Below, piece after piece: positions 9,716-15,033 of a stretch of DNA of 64,000 nucleotides (position 1 is the first letter of the stretch; every line of letters begins with the position of its first letter). The notes beneath the pieces are model-generated. The model was not told where the DNA came from, made no database searches, and worked only from the letters and a program-made list of their open reading frames with translations. The translations under genes were made by a program, and so were the position numbers. The stretch is from a virus. Where the stretch lies: positions 1 to 64,000 of the IMG/VR virus record IMGVR_UViG_3300042463_000956; one strand, written 5' to 3'.

Positions 9716-10121
9716 ATTAATAAGACTTATTAAAAGGATTATTGAAGAAGAAAAGTACTCCGAAGAAGATATCAAGTACACCCACCCAATGACAGGTGAA
9801 GCCTGTAAAATCAAAGTTGCCAGAAATAAACTTACAAGTATGGAATTTAACCAATATGGGTCAATTCTTGTTTGTGTTGATGAAGAATATGGTGATGATA
9901 GAATTGAAGCTGAACTTCCAGTAAATGGAAGTACATCAGAAGAAGTTAGTGATTTTATATGTGAAAACTTAGAAAGGACATTTGAACTTTTAGATGATAT
10001 GTTAACTTACGAAGAAGAAGAACCAATATCAGAAGAAGTTTATAGTCAAAGGTGGGATATAATAGACCAACCAATTGTTTGTACAGACAAACCAAAAAAG
10101 AAAAAAAGTTGGGAATATTAA
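9684..10121 (+). CDS. Acidic small protein with capsid-targeting-like N-terminus
   Basis: A 145-residue protein that begins MKKKIRLTESELIRLIKRII and then has E-E-E, so the I-x-E site has its Glu at position 22, as in four other small proteins of this window. The rest is acidic and mixed alpha/beta, ending in a lysine run. I do not recognise the body. By the shared N-terminus I infer packaging in the head and trimming by the prohead protease. Alternatively the motif is a general interaction helix. Confidence 0.6.
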   Translation: MKKKIRLTESELIRLIKRIIEEEKYSEEDIKYTHPMTGEACKIKVARNKLTSMEFNQYGSILVCVDEEYGDDRIEAELPVNGSTSEEVSDFICENLERTFELLDDMLTYEEEEPISEEVYSQRWDIIDQPIVCTDKPKKKKSWEY

Positions 10122-10130
10122 TAAAAACAC

Positions 10131-10160
10131 TTGTTTATTAGAAAAAAATACCTATCTTTG
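10131..10160 (+). promoter_or_regulatory. Bacteroidota-type promoter
   Basis: TTG at 10131-10133, 19 bases, then TATCTTTG at 10153-10160. This is the TTG-N19-TAnnTTTG form of the primary sigma factor of Bacteroidota. It would drive the short RNA at 10166-10378. Confidence 0.7.
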
Positions 10161-10165
10161 TAACA

Positions 10166-10378
10166 GAAATTAAAACTTTTAGAAATAACGATATACTTAT
10201 AATAAAAAATGAAAACAAATCTTAGACATATGGTCATTAGCAAGCAACCGAGCAATCAGTGGTCGTTCTGCTATAATACGCTTAAACCGTCTAGGGCATT
10301 TTCATTTATGAGTTAATAACGATTAACCAACATAATAAAGGAATATAAGACCCAAGGCAACAAACCTTGGGTTTTTTG
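10166..10378 (+). ncRNA. Short terminated transcript, ncRNA or leader peptide
   Basis: It lies between a clear promoter and a strong terminator (CCCAAGG/CCTTGGG plus a T run, 10350-10378). It contains one 35-codon frame (10209-10316, MKTNLRHMVISKQ...), but that frame uses codons such as CCG, TCG, ACG and AGC that are rare in the neighbouring genes, so a structured RNA is more likely than a peptide. Function unknown. Confidence 0.4.
10350..10378 (+). terminator. Rho-independent terminator
   Basis: Stem CCCAAGG (10351-10357) and CCTTGGG (10365-10371), followed by a run of six T. Confidence 0.85.
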
Positions 10379-10388
10379 TTTTATACCT

Positions 10389-10460
10389 GCTCTGTAAGCA
10401 TTGATGGCGATGCGCTTGACTTGTAATCAAGAAAAATCAGTTCGAATCTGGTACGGAGCT
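10389..10460 (+). tRNA. tRNA-Thr(TGT)
   Basis: Acceptor GCTCTGT/ACGGAGC; anticodon stem-loop CTTGA-CTTGTAA-TCAAG gives TGT; T loop TTCGAAT. No encoded CCA. Confidence 0.9.
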
Positions 10461-10471
10461 CAAAAGAAAAA

Positions 10472-10480
10472 GTTCTTTGA
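10472..10480 (+). promoter_or_regulatory. boxA-like element
   Basis: GTTCTTTGA followed by CATATT, 16 bases before tRNA-Gln. The same nonamer occurs at 13518, 14121, 20329 and, on the minus strand, at 22914-22922, each time in or just before a stable RNA. It resembles the rRNA antitermination boxA. Confidence 0.5.
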
Positions 10481-10496
10481 CATATTGGCCTTATAA

Positions 10497-10567
10497 TGTT
10501 CCCTCGTCTAATGGCAGGACACGCGGTTTTGGTCCGTGGAATCGAGGTTCGAGTCCTTGGGGAACAA
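10497..10567 (+). tRNA. tRNA-Gln(TTG)
   Basis: Acceptor TGTTCCC/GGGAACA; anticodon loop TTTTGGT between CGCGG and CCGTG gives TTG; T loop TTCGAGT. Confidence 0.92.
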
Positions 10568-10576
10568 CAATAAATT

Positions 10577-10665
10577 GGAAGTCTAATTTAGCCGGCGCTA
10601 AACCTAGTCTTGAAAACTAGTGGTACTGAAACACGTATGGGGATCGACACCTCAGGCTTCCTCCA
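10577..10665 (+). tRNA. tRNA-Ser(TGA)
   Basis: Acceptor GGAAGTC/GGCTTCC; anticodon stem-loop CTAGT-CTTGAAA-ACTAG gives TGA. It has a long variable arm, and CCA is encoded (10663-10665). The T loop is ATCGACA. Confidence 0.9.
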
Positions 10666-10674
10666 AAAAATAAC

Positions 10675-10743
10675 GAGTGTGTGGTGTAATGGTTGCACAG
10701 GATGTTTGGGACATTCGGGAGACGTTCGATTCGTACACATTCG
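10675..10743 (+). tRNA. tRNA-Pro(TGG)
   Basis: Acceptor GAGTGTG/CACATTC; anticodon stem-loop GGATG-TTTGGGA-CATTC gives TGG. The T stem is weak (about 3 pairs), so the molecule may be somewhat degenerate. Confidence 0.75.
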
Positions 10744-10803
10744 ACTAACAAATAAACAAATAAAAACAAGTGTTATGGAAAGTGACAAGTATGACAAACA
10801 AAA

Positions 10804-10876
10804 CCCCTCGTAGCTTAATCGGGAAAGCACCATACTTTTAATATGGGGAGAGTCGGATCGTAACCGGCCGGGGGGA
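10804..10876 (+). tRNA. tRNA-Lys(TTT)
   Basis: Acceptor CCCCTCG/CGGGGGG; anticodon stem-loop CCATA-CTTTTAA-TATGG gives TTT; T stem GTCGG/CCGGC. Confidence 0.92.
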
Positions 10877-10884
10877 CAAAAAAT

Positions 10885-10914
10885 TTGGTAGATTAAAAAA
10901 AAGTATTATCTTTG
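10885..10914 (+). promoter_or_regulatory. Bacteroidota-type promoter inside the tRNA cluster
   Basis: TTG at 10885-10887 and TATCTTTG at 10907-10914, spacing 19. The block TTTGGTAGATT...TATCTTTGTAA recurs at 13638, 14070 and 14823. It reads directly into tRNA-Tyr. Confidence 0.75.
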
Positions 10915-10923
10915 TAAAAATAA

Positions 10924-11004
10924 GGAAGTGTTGAGCATTTGGCTGGCTCGCTTGACTGTAAATCAAGTCCGAAAGGCGTGTAGGTTCGACCCCTACCACT
11001 TCCA
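10924..11004 (+). tRNA. tRNA-Tyr(GTA)
   Basis: Acceptor GGAAGTG/CACTTCC; anticodon stem-loop CTTGA-CTGTAAA-TCAAG gives GTA; long variable arm; T loop TTCGACC. Confidence 0.93.
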
Positions 11005-11012
11005 CAACAAAA

Positions 11013-11087
11013 GGACAAGTAGCTCAGAGGCAGAGCAACGAGCTGTTAACTCGAAGGTCATAGGTTCGACCCCTATCTAGTCCGCCA
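11013..11087 (+). tRNA. tRNA-Asn(GTT)
   Basis: Acceptor GGACAAG/CTAGTCC with one A-A mismatch; anticodon loop CTGTTAA gives GTT; T loop TTCGACC. The 3' CCA is encoded (11085-11087). Confidence 0.88.
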
Positions 11088-11088
11088 A

Positions 11089-11189
11089 AGATACAATGTT
11101 GGGCTCCCCGTAGTGGTAACGTCTTAAGTAAGTAGACCACAAGAATCTAGTAAGAAGTGACAGATGGGTTCGTCACGACTAAAGTATCT
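11089..11189 (+). ncRNA. Closed structured RNA between tRNAs (unknown)
   Basis: A 101-base segment bounded by AGATAC and GTATCT, which pair end to end. Inside are GGG/CCC, GTCT/AGAC and GTGAC/GTCAC hairpins. It sits where a tRNA would be expected, but I cannot find a T arm or an anticodon arm. It would be released by processing of the flanking tRNAs. Confidence 0.4.
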
Positions 11190-11193
11190 AATT

Positions 11194-11266
11194 GTTCACG
11201 TAGCTCAATTGGTAGAGCGCCGATCTGATACGTCGGAGGTAATGGGATCGTAACCCGTCGTGAACA
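11194..11266 (+). tRNA. tRNA-Ile(GAT)
   Basis: Acceptor GTTCACG/CGTGAAC; anticodon stem-loop CCGAT-CTGATAC-GTCGG gives GAT; T loop ATCGTAA. Confidence 0.93.
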
Positions 11267-11270
11267 CTAC

Positions 11271-11354
11271 GGAAGATAAACCTTGATGGAGATAGGGTCC
11301 ACCTGCTAAGCGAGATGTACCTTCGGGTATTTGGCTCGATTCCAATATCTTCTT
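11271..11354 (+). tRNA. tRNA-Ser(GCT), imperfect anticodon stem
   Basis: Acceptor GGAAGAT/ATCTTCT, long variable arm with TACC-TTCG-GGTA, and a loop CTGCTAA giving GCT. The anticodon stem TCCAC/GCGAG has two mismatches, and the T stem is only four pairs. Exact ends are uncertain by one base. Confidence 0.62.
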
Positions 11355-11360
11355 CAACTT

Positions 11361-11430
11361 GCCGATAGAAAAGGTTTTCGGTCCGGGCTCATATCCTGGA
11401 TGTCATTGGGTTCGATACCCTTTATCGGTA
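11361..11430 (+). tRNA. tRNA-Met(CAT) or tRNA-Ile2(CAT)
   Basis: Acceptor GCCGATA/TATCGGT; anticodon stem-loop CCGGG-CTCATAT-CCTGG gives CAT. It lacks the three consecutive G-C pairs in initiator arrangement seen in the CAT tRNA at 14442. Lysidine modification to read ATA cannot be excluded. Confidence 0.85.
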
Positions 11431-11438
11431 CTTATATG

Positions 11439-11511
11439 GTGTATGTAGCTCAGTTGGTAGAGTGCTGGATTGTGATTCCAGAGGTCGTGGGATCGTGACC
11501 CATCATACACA
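11439..11511 (+). tRNA. tRNA-His(GTG)
   Basis: Acceptor GTGTATG/CATACAC; anticodon stem-loop CTGGA-TTGTGAT-TCCAG gives GTG. Confidence 0.93.
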
Positions 11512-11517
11512 CAATAT

Positions 11518-11589
11518 ACCTTCGTAGCTTAATGGAAAAGCCTCAGAATACGAATCTGATGATTGGGAGTTCGACCCTCTCCGAAGGTA
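11518..11589 (+). tRNA. tRNA-Arg(ACG)
   Basis: Acceptor ACCTTCG/CGAAGGT; anticodon stem-loop TCAGA-ATACGAA-TCTGA gives ACG; T loop TTCGACC. A wobble A34 needs an A-to-I editing enzyme (TadA), presumably from the host. Confidence 0.9.
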
Positions 11590-11590
11590 C

Positions 11591-11755
11591 AAAAGATGAT
11601 AAAAGGCGTAGAACAACGGACACGGAGAGGTGTTCGCAAGGGTGCAAACTAAGGATAGGTATTCAATCTTAATTGTATTGATGTAATAACCCGACTCTCT
11701 AATGGTGTGTGAAGTATAATTACGGGATTCCTGATAAAGTTGTTCATCATCTTTT
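11591..11755 (+). ncRNA. Closed structured RNA between tRNAs (unknown)
   Basis: A 165-base segment bounded by a perfect 10-bp helix, AAAAGATGAT with ATCATCTTTT. It contains GGACAC/GTGTTC-type and CCCG/CGGG pairings and no credible reading frame. It lies between tRNA-Arg(ACG) and tRNA-Arg(TCT) with 1 and 4 bases to spare. Not a tRNA and not a terminator; function unknown. Confidence 0.45.
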
Positions 11756-11759
11756 ATTT

Positions 11760-11831
11760 GCCCCTTTCGTATAATGGAAGTACAACACTCTTCTAAGGTG
11801 TCAGGTCGGAGTTCGAGTCTCTGAGGGGGTA
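11760..11831 (+). tRNA. tRNA-Arg(TCT), second copy
   Basis: Acceptor GCCCCTT/AGGGGGT; anticodon stem-loop ACACT-CTTCTAA-GGTGT gives TCT. The sequence differs from the copy at 9515, so it is not a recent duplicate. Confidence 0.9.
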
Positions 11832-11869
11832 CGGATCCGATGTCGGTCCCGAGCTAGGTCGGGCAATTT

Positions 11870-11940
11870 ACGTGGTACAGACAGGGCGTCGGGCAGGTCT
11901 CCAAAACCTCGCCGGGTAGGTTCGATCCCTACACCACGTG
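11870..11940 (+). tRNA. tRNA-Trp(CCA)
   Basis: Acceptor ACGTGGT/ACCACGT; anticodon loop CTCCAAA gives CCA; T stem GTAGG/CCTAC. The anticodon stem has one mismatch at its base. Confidence 0.88.
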
Positions 11941-11949
11941 CTAAAATAA

Positions 11950-12022
11950 GGACAGGTAGCTCAGTTGGTAGAGCTCAGGATTGAAGATCCTGGAGTCGGG
12001 GGTTCGACACCCTCCCTGTCCA
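11950..12022 (+). tRNA. tRNA-Phe(GAA)
   Basis: Acceptor GGACAGG/CCTGTCC; anticodon stem-loop CAGGA-TTGAAGA-TCCTG gives GAA. Confidence 0.94.
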
Positions 12023-12044
12023 CAAACAATTAAAATTAACTAAA

Positions 12045-12500
12045 ATGAACAGAGTTTTTAGAACGGTTAATGGTGTTGCAATACCAGATGTGGTTAATCA
12101 CACTTTGGGTGTTCTAAAAGAATGTCCCTGGGTGGAAGTCCACATTGGGACTGACTCACAAAACCACAGAAGATCAACCGTGTATGTTACGGTGATAGCG
12201 TATAGGTATGGAAATAGAGGTGTTCATTATATTCTTCACAAACAAAAAGTGAAAAAAATAAAAGATAAATGGACACGTCTTTGGAATGAGGCCGATTATT
12301 CAATTGAGGTTGCCGAATGGTTAACCCAGAAAGTAAAAGTAAAAGTTGAAATTGACTTGGACTTTAATAGTGATGAAAAACATTTCAGTTCAAAACTGGT
12401 TCAACCAGCTGTTGGGTGGGCGACATCCTTGGGGTATAAAACAAATATAAAACCCCATAATCAAATTGCAACAAAAGCGGCAGATTACCACTGCCGTTAA
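12045..12500 (+). CDS. RNase H-like protein (DUF458/YkuK-type)
   Basis: A 151-residue protein with VEVHIGTDSQ at 30-39 followed by a VYVTVIAYRYG strand pair, the arrangement of the YkuK (DUF458) branch of the RNase H fold; D37 would be the first catalytic acid, and further acids lie in EIDLDFNSDEKH near 113-124. Members occur in bacteria and phages, and their substrate is not established. The gene lies inside the tRNA cluster, between tRNA-Phe and tRNA-Cys, with no promoter of its own visible, so it may be co-transcribed with the tRNAs. A role in RNA processing is only a guess from the context. Confidence 0.65.
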   Translation: MNRVFRTVNGVAIPDVVNHTLGVLKECPWVEVHIGTDSQNHRRSTVYVTVIAYRYGNRGVHYILHKQKVKKIKDKWTRLWNEADYSIEVAEWLTQKVKVKVEIDLDFNSDEKHFSSKLVQPAVGWATSLGYKTNIKPHNQIATKAADYHCR

Positions 12501-12507
12501 TATATTA

Positions 12508-12578
12508 GCTCAGGTGGCCGAGGGGTTAGGCACCGGTCTGCAAAACCGAGTACGGGGGTTCAAATCCCTCCTTGAGCT
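12508..12578 (+). tRNA. tRNA-Cys(GCA)
   Basis: Acceptor GCTCAGG/CTTGAGC with discriminator T, as is usual for Cys; anticodon loop CTGCAAA gives GCA; T stem GGGGG/CCCTC. Confidence 0.9.
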
Positions 12579-12587
12579 CAACAAAAT

Positions 12588-12667
12588 GCCCCTGTGATGG
12601 AATGCAGACATGCTGGTTTTAGACACCAGTGCCGAAGGGTGTGAGAGTTCAAGTCTCTCCGGGGGTA
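12588..12667 (+). tRNA. tRNA-Leu(TAG)
   Basis: Acceptor GCCCCTG/CGGGGGT; anticodon stem-loop CTGGT-TTTAGAC-ACCAG gives TAG; variable arm present; T loop TTCAAGT. Confidence 0.92.
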
Positions 12668-12684
12668 CAAAACTTATTATCAAT

Positions 12685-12692
12685 ATATTTAT
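12685..12692 (+). promoter_or_regulatory. Putative late promoter motif
   Basis: ATATTTAT ending exactly 14 nt before the ATG at 12707. The same 14-nt spacing is found at 3545-3552, 40783-40790 and 42253-42260. Confidence 0.5.
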
Positions 12693-12706
12693 ATTAAAAT
12701 GTTGAT

Positions 12707-13045
12707 ATGAAAAAAATTATAAGACTAACAGAATCAGATTTAGCTCGTATTGTTAAACGAGTAATCCAGGAAGGAAATATTGAAAAATCATCAAAGGAAA
12801 AAGACCTTGATGTTAAGATGGAAAATTTCCGAGATAAAATAAAAGATTTTTTAAAATCTAAAGATTGTAAAGTAAAACAAGTTGGAACCGATTTTGAGGT
12901 TCATTGTGATGGAGAACACGTAGGTCAAGTTATGTTTAGAAGAAATGCTATTACAGTAAAAAAAGAAGGTAGTAGGTTTGGAAAAGATTTTAAATTTAAC
13001 GAAATGGGTGATATTAAAGCTGAATTATCAAAAATGTTAAAATGA
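12707..13045 (+). CDS. Small protein with capsid-targeting-like N-terminus
   Basis: A 112-residue protein starting MKKIIRLTESDLARIVKRVI, then Q-E|G, so the predicted cut is after E22. The remainder is a small lysine-rich domain with a CDGEHVGQVMFRR hairpin-like segment. The stop overlaps the start of the next gene (ATGA-type, 4 bases), which has an almost identical N-terminus; 40 or more bases of DNA encoding the helix are shared between the two. Function unknown; head packaging is inferred. Confidence 0.65.
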   Translation: MKKIIRLTESDLARIVKRVIQEGNIEKSSKEKDLDVKMENFRDKIKDFLKSKDCKVKQVGTDFEVHCDGEHVGQVMFRRNAITVKKEGSRFGKDFKFNEMGDIKAELSKMLK

Positions 13046-13326
13046 AAAAAGTAATCAGACTAACAGAATCAGATTTAGCTCGTATTGTTAAACGAGTAAT
13101 TCGGGAAAACGAAGAAAACAAATTTGACTTCTATATGGAAGAACTAGGTGAATTTGCAAATAAACTTGATTGGGAAGGTCTTGATATTGAAAGTGAGGAA
13201 ATGGAATATTTTGTTGATGACATATATCAGATAGTTTATGACGCAAAACAAGATGATACTTTATCTAAAGACGAAATTTCTCACATTGAAGGATTTGCTA
13301 TGGGTATTGTTAGTAGATTAGATTAA
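13042..13326 (+). CDS. Small acidic protein with capsid-targeting-like N-terminus
   Basis: A 94-residue protein starting MKKVIRLTESDLARIVKRVI, then R-E|N (E22). Its body is acidic and helical and unrelated to that of the upstream gene, so the shared helix behaves as a portable tag. Coupled to the upstream gene by a 4-base overlap. Function unknown. Confidence 0.65.
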   Translation: MKKVIRLTESDLARIVKRVIRENEENKFDFYMEELGEFANKLDWEGLDIESEEMEYFVDDIYQIVYDAKQDDTLSKDEISHIEGFAMGIVSRLD

Positions 13327-13393
13327 AAAATTAAATAAAACTTGACACTTTTAAAATTATTAGTATATTTATAAAAAAATTAAAAAACCGCAA

Positions 13394-13462
13394 ATGAAAA
13401 ATTTACACATATCATTGATAGGAGGCGATTTAGCTGAGGATTCTTTCAAGGAGAGGGTGTAA
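13394..13462 (+). CDS. Possible 22-residue peptide in a short terminated transcript
   Basis: The frame MKNLHISLIGGDLAEDSFKE... ends before a strong terminator (13489-13518). Upstream are TTGACA (13344) and a TATATTTAT block. The codon pattern is compatible with coding, but the segment could equally be a small RNA of about 140 bases that contains GGAGGCGA and GGAGAGGGTG purine stretches. Confidence 0.3.
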   Translation: MKNLHISLIGGDLAEDSFKERV

Positions 13463-13488
13463 TATTTTATACATATAAAAATTTTGAA

Positions 13489-13518
13489 GCCCCTCTCTAA
13501 AAAAGAGGGGTTTTTTTG
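13489..13518 (+). terminator. Rho-independent terminator
   Basis: CCCCTCT (13490-13496) pairs with AGAGGGG (13504-13510), followed by seven T. Confidence 0.85.
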
Positions 13519-13526
13519 TTCTTTGA
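13518..13526 (+). promoter_or_regulatory. boxA-like element
   Basis: GTTCTTTGA followed by AATATT, 16 bases before tRNA-Leu(TAA), directly after the terminator T run. Confidence 0.5.
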
Positions 13527-13542
13527 AATATTGGTGAATAAT

Positions 13543-13625
13543 GGTCCGATGTTGGAATTGGTATACAAGACAGACTTAAAATCTGTTACCCATTGGGTGT
13601 GAGGGTTCAAGTCCCTCTCGGACTA
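13543..13625 (+). tRNA. tRNA-Leu(TAA)
   Basis: Acceptor GGTCCGA/TCGGACT; anticodon stem-loop ACAGA-CTTAAAA-TCTGT gives TAA; variable arm ACCCATTGGGT; T loop TTCAAGT. Confidence 0.93.
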
Positions 13626-13637
13626 CAAAAAATAAAT

Positions 13638-13668
13638 TTGGTAGATTAAAAAATTATTTATACTTTTG
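13638..13668 (+). promoter_or_regulatory. Bacteroidota-type promoter, leaderless spacing
   Basis: TTG (13638-13640), 20 bases, TACTTTTG (13661-13668), then 4 bases and the ATG of the gene at 13673. Confidence 0.7.
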
Positions 13669-13672
13669 TTTT

Positions 13673-13978
13673 ATGATAACATTTAAGGATATAGAGTTTA
13701 GACAACATAATGCTGGTGAAGGATCACAAGGGTTGATTTTTTTTCCTGGTGGATACGGACTTTCTGTTGTTAGATTTAAACATCCTTATAGTACCAGATA
13801 TTCGTCTTACACAGATGATAAAACCTGGGAGGTTGCAATTTTAAAAGGAACAAAAAATCATTGGGATATCTGTTATGATACAGAACTAACAAATGATGTT
13901 TTGACTTTCCAAACAGAAGAAGATATAAATAAAATAATTAAACACGTTCAAAGACTATATAACGATGAAAACAATTGA
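13673..13978 (+). CDS. Small hypothetical protein
   Basis: A 101-residue mixed alpha/beta protein with a GSQGLIFFPGGYGLSVVRF beta-hairpin-like region and conserved-looking Trp residues near the C-terminal half. I do not recognise the family. It has its own host-type promoter, with only 4 nt between the -7 element and the ATG, so its mRNA is probably leaderless. Its end overlaps the start of the small gene at 13965. Confidence 0.6.
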   Translation: MITFKDIEFRQHNAGEGSQGLIFFPGGYGLSVVRFKHPYSTRYSSYTDDKTWEVAILKGTKNHWDICYDTELTNDVLTFQTEEDINKIIKHVQRLYNDENN

Positions 13979-14081
13979 GATTACATATCAGGAGATTAAG
14001 ATGGCAACAAGACCAAATGTGTATCGTAATAAAAAAAAATACACAAGAAAAGAAAAGTTTAAAAAAGATTTGGTAGATTGA
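13965..14081 (+). CDS. Small basic protein (38 aa)
   Basis: MKTIEITYQEIKMATRPNVY... followed by a lysine-rich tail. The ATG overlaps the previous gene by 14 bases. The 3' end contains the TTTGGTAGATT part of the next promoter, so the promoter starts inside the gene. A nucleic-acid-binding role would fit the charge but is not shown. Confidence 0.4.
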   Translation: MKTIEITYQEIKMATRPNVYRNKKKYTRKEKFKKDLVD

Positions 14082-14100
14082 AATAAAATACATATCTTTG
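14070..14100 (+). promoter_or_regulatory. Bacteroidota-type promoter
   Basis: TTG (14070-14072), 20 bases, TATCTTTG (14093-14100). It would start an RNA that enters a boxA-like element (14121) and two structured segments before a tRNA. Confidence 0.75.
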
Positions 14101-14120
14101 TAAAACAAATAAGGAAAAGG

Positions 14121-14129
14121 GTTCTTTGA
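14121..14129 (+). promoter_or_regulatory. boxA-like element
   Basis: GTTCTTTGA followed by AATATT, about 15-20 bases after the expected transcription start. Confidence 0.5.
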
Positions 14130-14142
14130 AATATTAAAAATA

Positions 14143-14224
14143 AAAATCACGGGTGGCTCCCTTAATAGTTAAGGCTGACCTTAAGCATCTGACGTATGTC
14201 TATACAGGGGGTGAAAGTGATTTT
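14143..14224 (+). ncRNA. Cloverleaf-like structured RNA, not a tRNA
   Basis: AAAATCAC (14143-14150) pairs with GTGATTTT (14217-14224). Three hairpins lie inside: GGG-TGGCT-CCC, TTAAGG-CTGA-CCTTAA (14169-14184) and GTAT-GTCT-ATAC (14194-14205). This is a four-way junction of tRNA size, but no T loop or recognisable anticodon arm is present. Confidence 0.45.
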
Positions 14225-14230
14225 AAAATA

Positions 14231-14323
14231 TTGTGGTTGTAAGAAACGGGAAACTCGTAAAGTGTATCAACCTGTTAAATCAAGATAGTGAAACGAGAGT
14301 TTGATTTAACTACTGAACTACAA
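14231..14323 (+). ncRNA. Closed two-hairpin RNA (unknown)
   Basis: TTGTGGT (14231-14237) pairs with ACTACAA (14317-14323). Inside are GGTTG/CAACC and a long hairpin GTTAAATCAA/TTGATTTAAC. It lies directly between the cloverleaf-like RNA and the unusual tRNA-Leu, in the same transcription unit. Confidence 0.42.
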
Positions 14324-14328
14324 AAAAC

Positions 14329-14438
14329 AGTCAAGTGGCGGAATTGGTAGACGCTGGGAGATAATACTCAAAACTCCTTGGGGTAAGGTGATTTTCACAT
14401 TTATCTCGTGATAGGTTCGAATCCTTCTTTGACTACCA
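14329..14438 (+). tRNA. tRNA-Leu-like, 13-nt anticodon loop
   Basis: Acceptor AGTCAAG/TTTGACT, encoded A-CCA (14435-14438), a leucine-type D arm (GGCGGAATTGGTAGACGC) and a long variable arm (GGTAAGGTGA with TCACATTTATC). The anticodon stem GGGAG/CTCCT encloses ATAATACTCAAAA, 13 bases instead of 7. The last seven, CTCAAAA, would give anticodon CAA. Six bases appear to be inserted; whether the RNA is functional is unclear. Confidence 0.6.
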
Positions 14439-14441
14439 TAT

Positions 14442-14513
14442 TGCGGGGTAGAGCAGTGGTAGCTCGGCGGGCTCATAACCCGTAGGTCGCAGGTTCGAAT
14501 CCTGCCCCCGCAA
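14442..14513 (+). tRNA. tRNA-fMet(CAT), initiator-like
   Basis: The anticodon arm GGGCTCATAACCC has the three G-C pairs of initiator tRNAs, and the D arm GAGCAGTGGTAGCTC fits. The acceptor TGCGGGG/CCCCGCA has a T1-A72 pair instead of the C1xA72 mismatch typical of bacterial initiators. Confidence 0.88.
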
Positions 14514-14520
14514 CTAAAAT

Positions 14521-14601
14521 GCTGACGTACCAGTGGATGCTTATATCATCTATGCCTGTAGTGGTAAGTTTAAAACGTTGGTTCGAATCCAACCGTCAGT
14601 A
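14521..14601 (+). ncRNA. tRNA-like RNA with abnormal body (possible Ile TAT)
   Basis: Acceptor GCTGACG/CGTCAGT and T arm GTTGG-TTCGAAT-CCAAC are canonical. Between them a helix TACCA (14528-14532)/TGGTA (14562-14566) encloses a hairpin TGGATG-CTTATAT-CATCTA. No D arm is found in the usual place. The hairpin loop would read TAT (Ile, ATA codons), so it may be a D-arm-deficient tRNA or a tRNA-like RNA. Confidence 0.5.
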
Positions 14602-14607
14602 CAATAA

Positions 14608-14680
14608 GCGGAAGTAGCTCAATTGGTAGAGCTCCTGCCTTCCAAGCAGGTGGTTGAGGGTTCGAGTCCCTTCTTCCGCT
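14608..14680 (+). tRNA. tRNA-Gly(TCC)
   Basis: Acceptor GCGGAAG/CTTCCGC; anticodon stem-loop CCTGC-CTTCCAA-GCAGG gives TCC. Confidence 0.94.
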
Positions 14681-14707
14681 CAAAAAATAAACGAGTAAAA
14701 AGAATAA

Positions 14708-14839
14708 ATGATGGAAAATATGGTTTTATCAGGAACTTCAGAATCATCAAAAGTTAAATTTGTTAAGACTAATTTTAAATCTGATTTTGCAAAAACATTA
14801 AAGAAAAAACTTAAAAAAAGATTTGGTAGATTAAAATAA
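14708..14839 (+). CDS. Small basic protein (43 aa)
   Basis: MMENMVLSGTSESSKVKFVK..., ending in a lysine/arginine-rich tail (KKRFGRLK). As with the gene at 13965, its 3' end carries the TTTGGTAGATT segment of a promoter that fires the following RNA genes. Between tRNA-Gly and tRNA-Glu. Function unknown. Confidence 0.4.
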   Translation: MMENMVLSGTSESSKVKFVKTNFKSDFAKTLKKKLKKRFGRLK

Positions 14840-14853
14840 ACTAACTATCTTTG
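14823..14853 (+). promoter_or_regulatory. Bacteroidota-type promoter
   Basis: TTG (14823-14825), 20 bases, TATCTTTG (14846-14853), 17 bases before tRNA-Glu. Confidence 0.75.
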
Positions 14854-14870
14854 TAAAACCAAATTAAAAC

Positions 14871-14942
14871 GGTCTGTTCGACAAGGGGTTAAGTCGTCGC
14901 CCTTTCACGGCGAAGTCACGGGTTCGAATCCCGTACAGACTA
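14871..14942 (+). tRNA. tRNA-Glu(TTC)
   Basis: Acceptor GGTCTGT/ACAGACT; anticodon loop CTTTCAC between CGCC and GGCG gives TTC; T loop TTCGAAT. Confidence 0.92.
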
Positions 14943-14951
14943 CAAAATTTT

Positions 14952-15027
14952 GGCTCTATGGTTGAATGGCTACAATACCGCCCTGTCACGGCGTGTGGTA
15001 CGGGTTCGAATCCCGTTAGAGCCGCCA
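14952..15027 (+). tRNA. tRNA-Asp(GTC)
   Basis: Acceptor GGCTCTA/TAGAGCC; anticodon loop CTGTCAC gives GTC; CCA encoded (15025-15027). Confidence 0.92.
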
Positions 15028-15033
15028 AAATAT

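Noticed and set aside
10588-10833. Open frames across tRNA-Ser and tRNA-Pro
   Set aside because: They overlap well-folded tRNAs on both strands and have no plausible protein content.
11830-11869. A further tRNA between tRNA-Arg and tRNA-Trp
   Set aside because: Only a short GC-rich hairpin is present; there is no acceptor or T arm.
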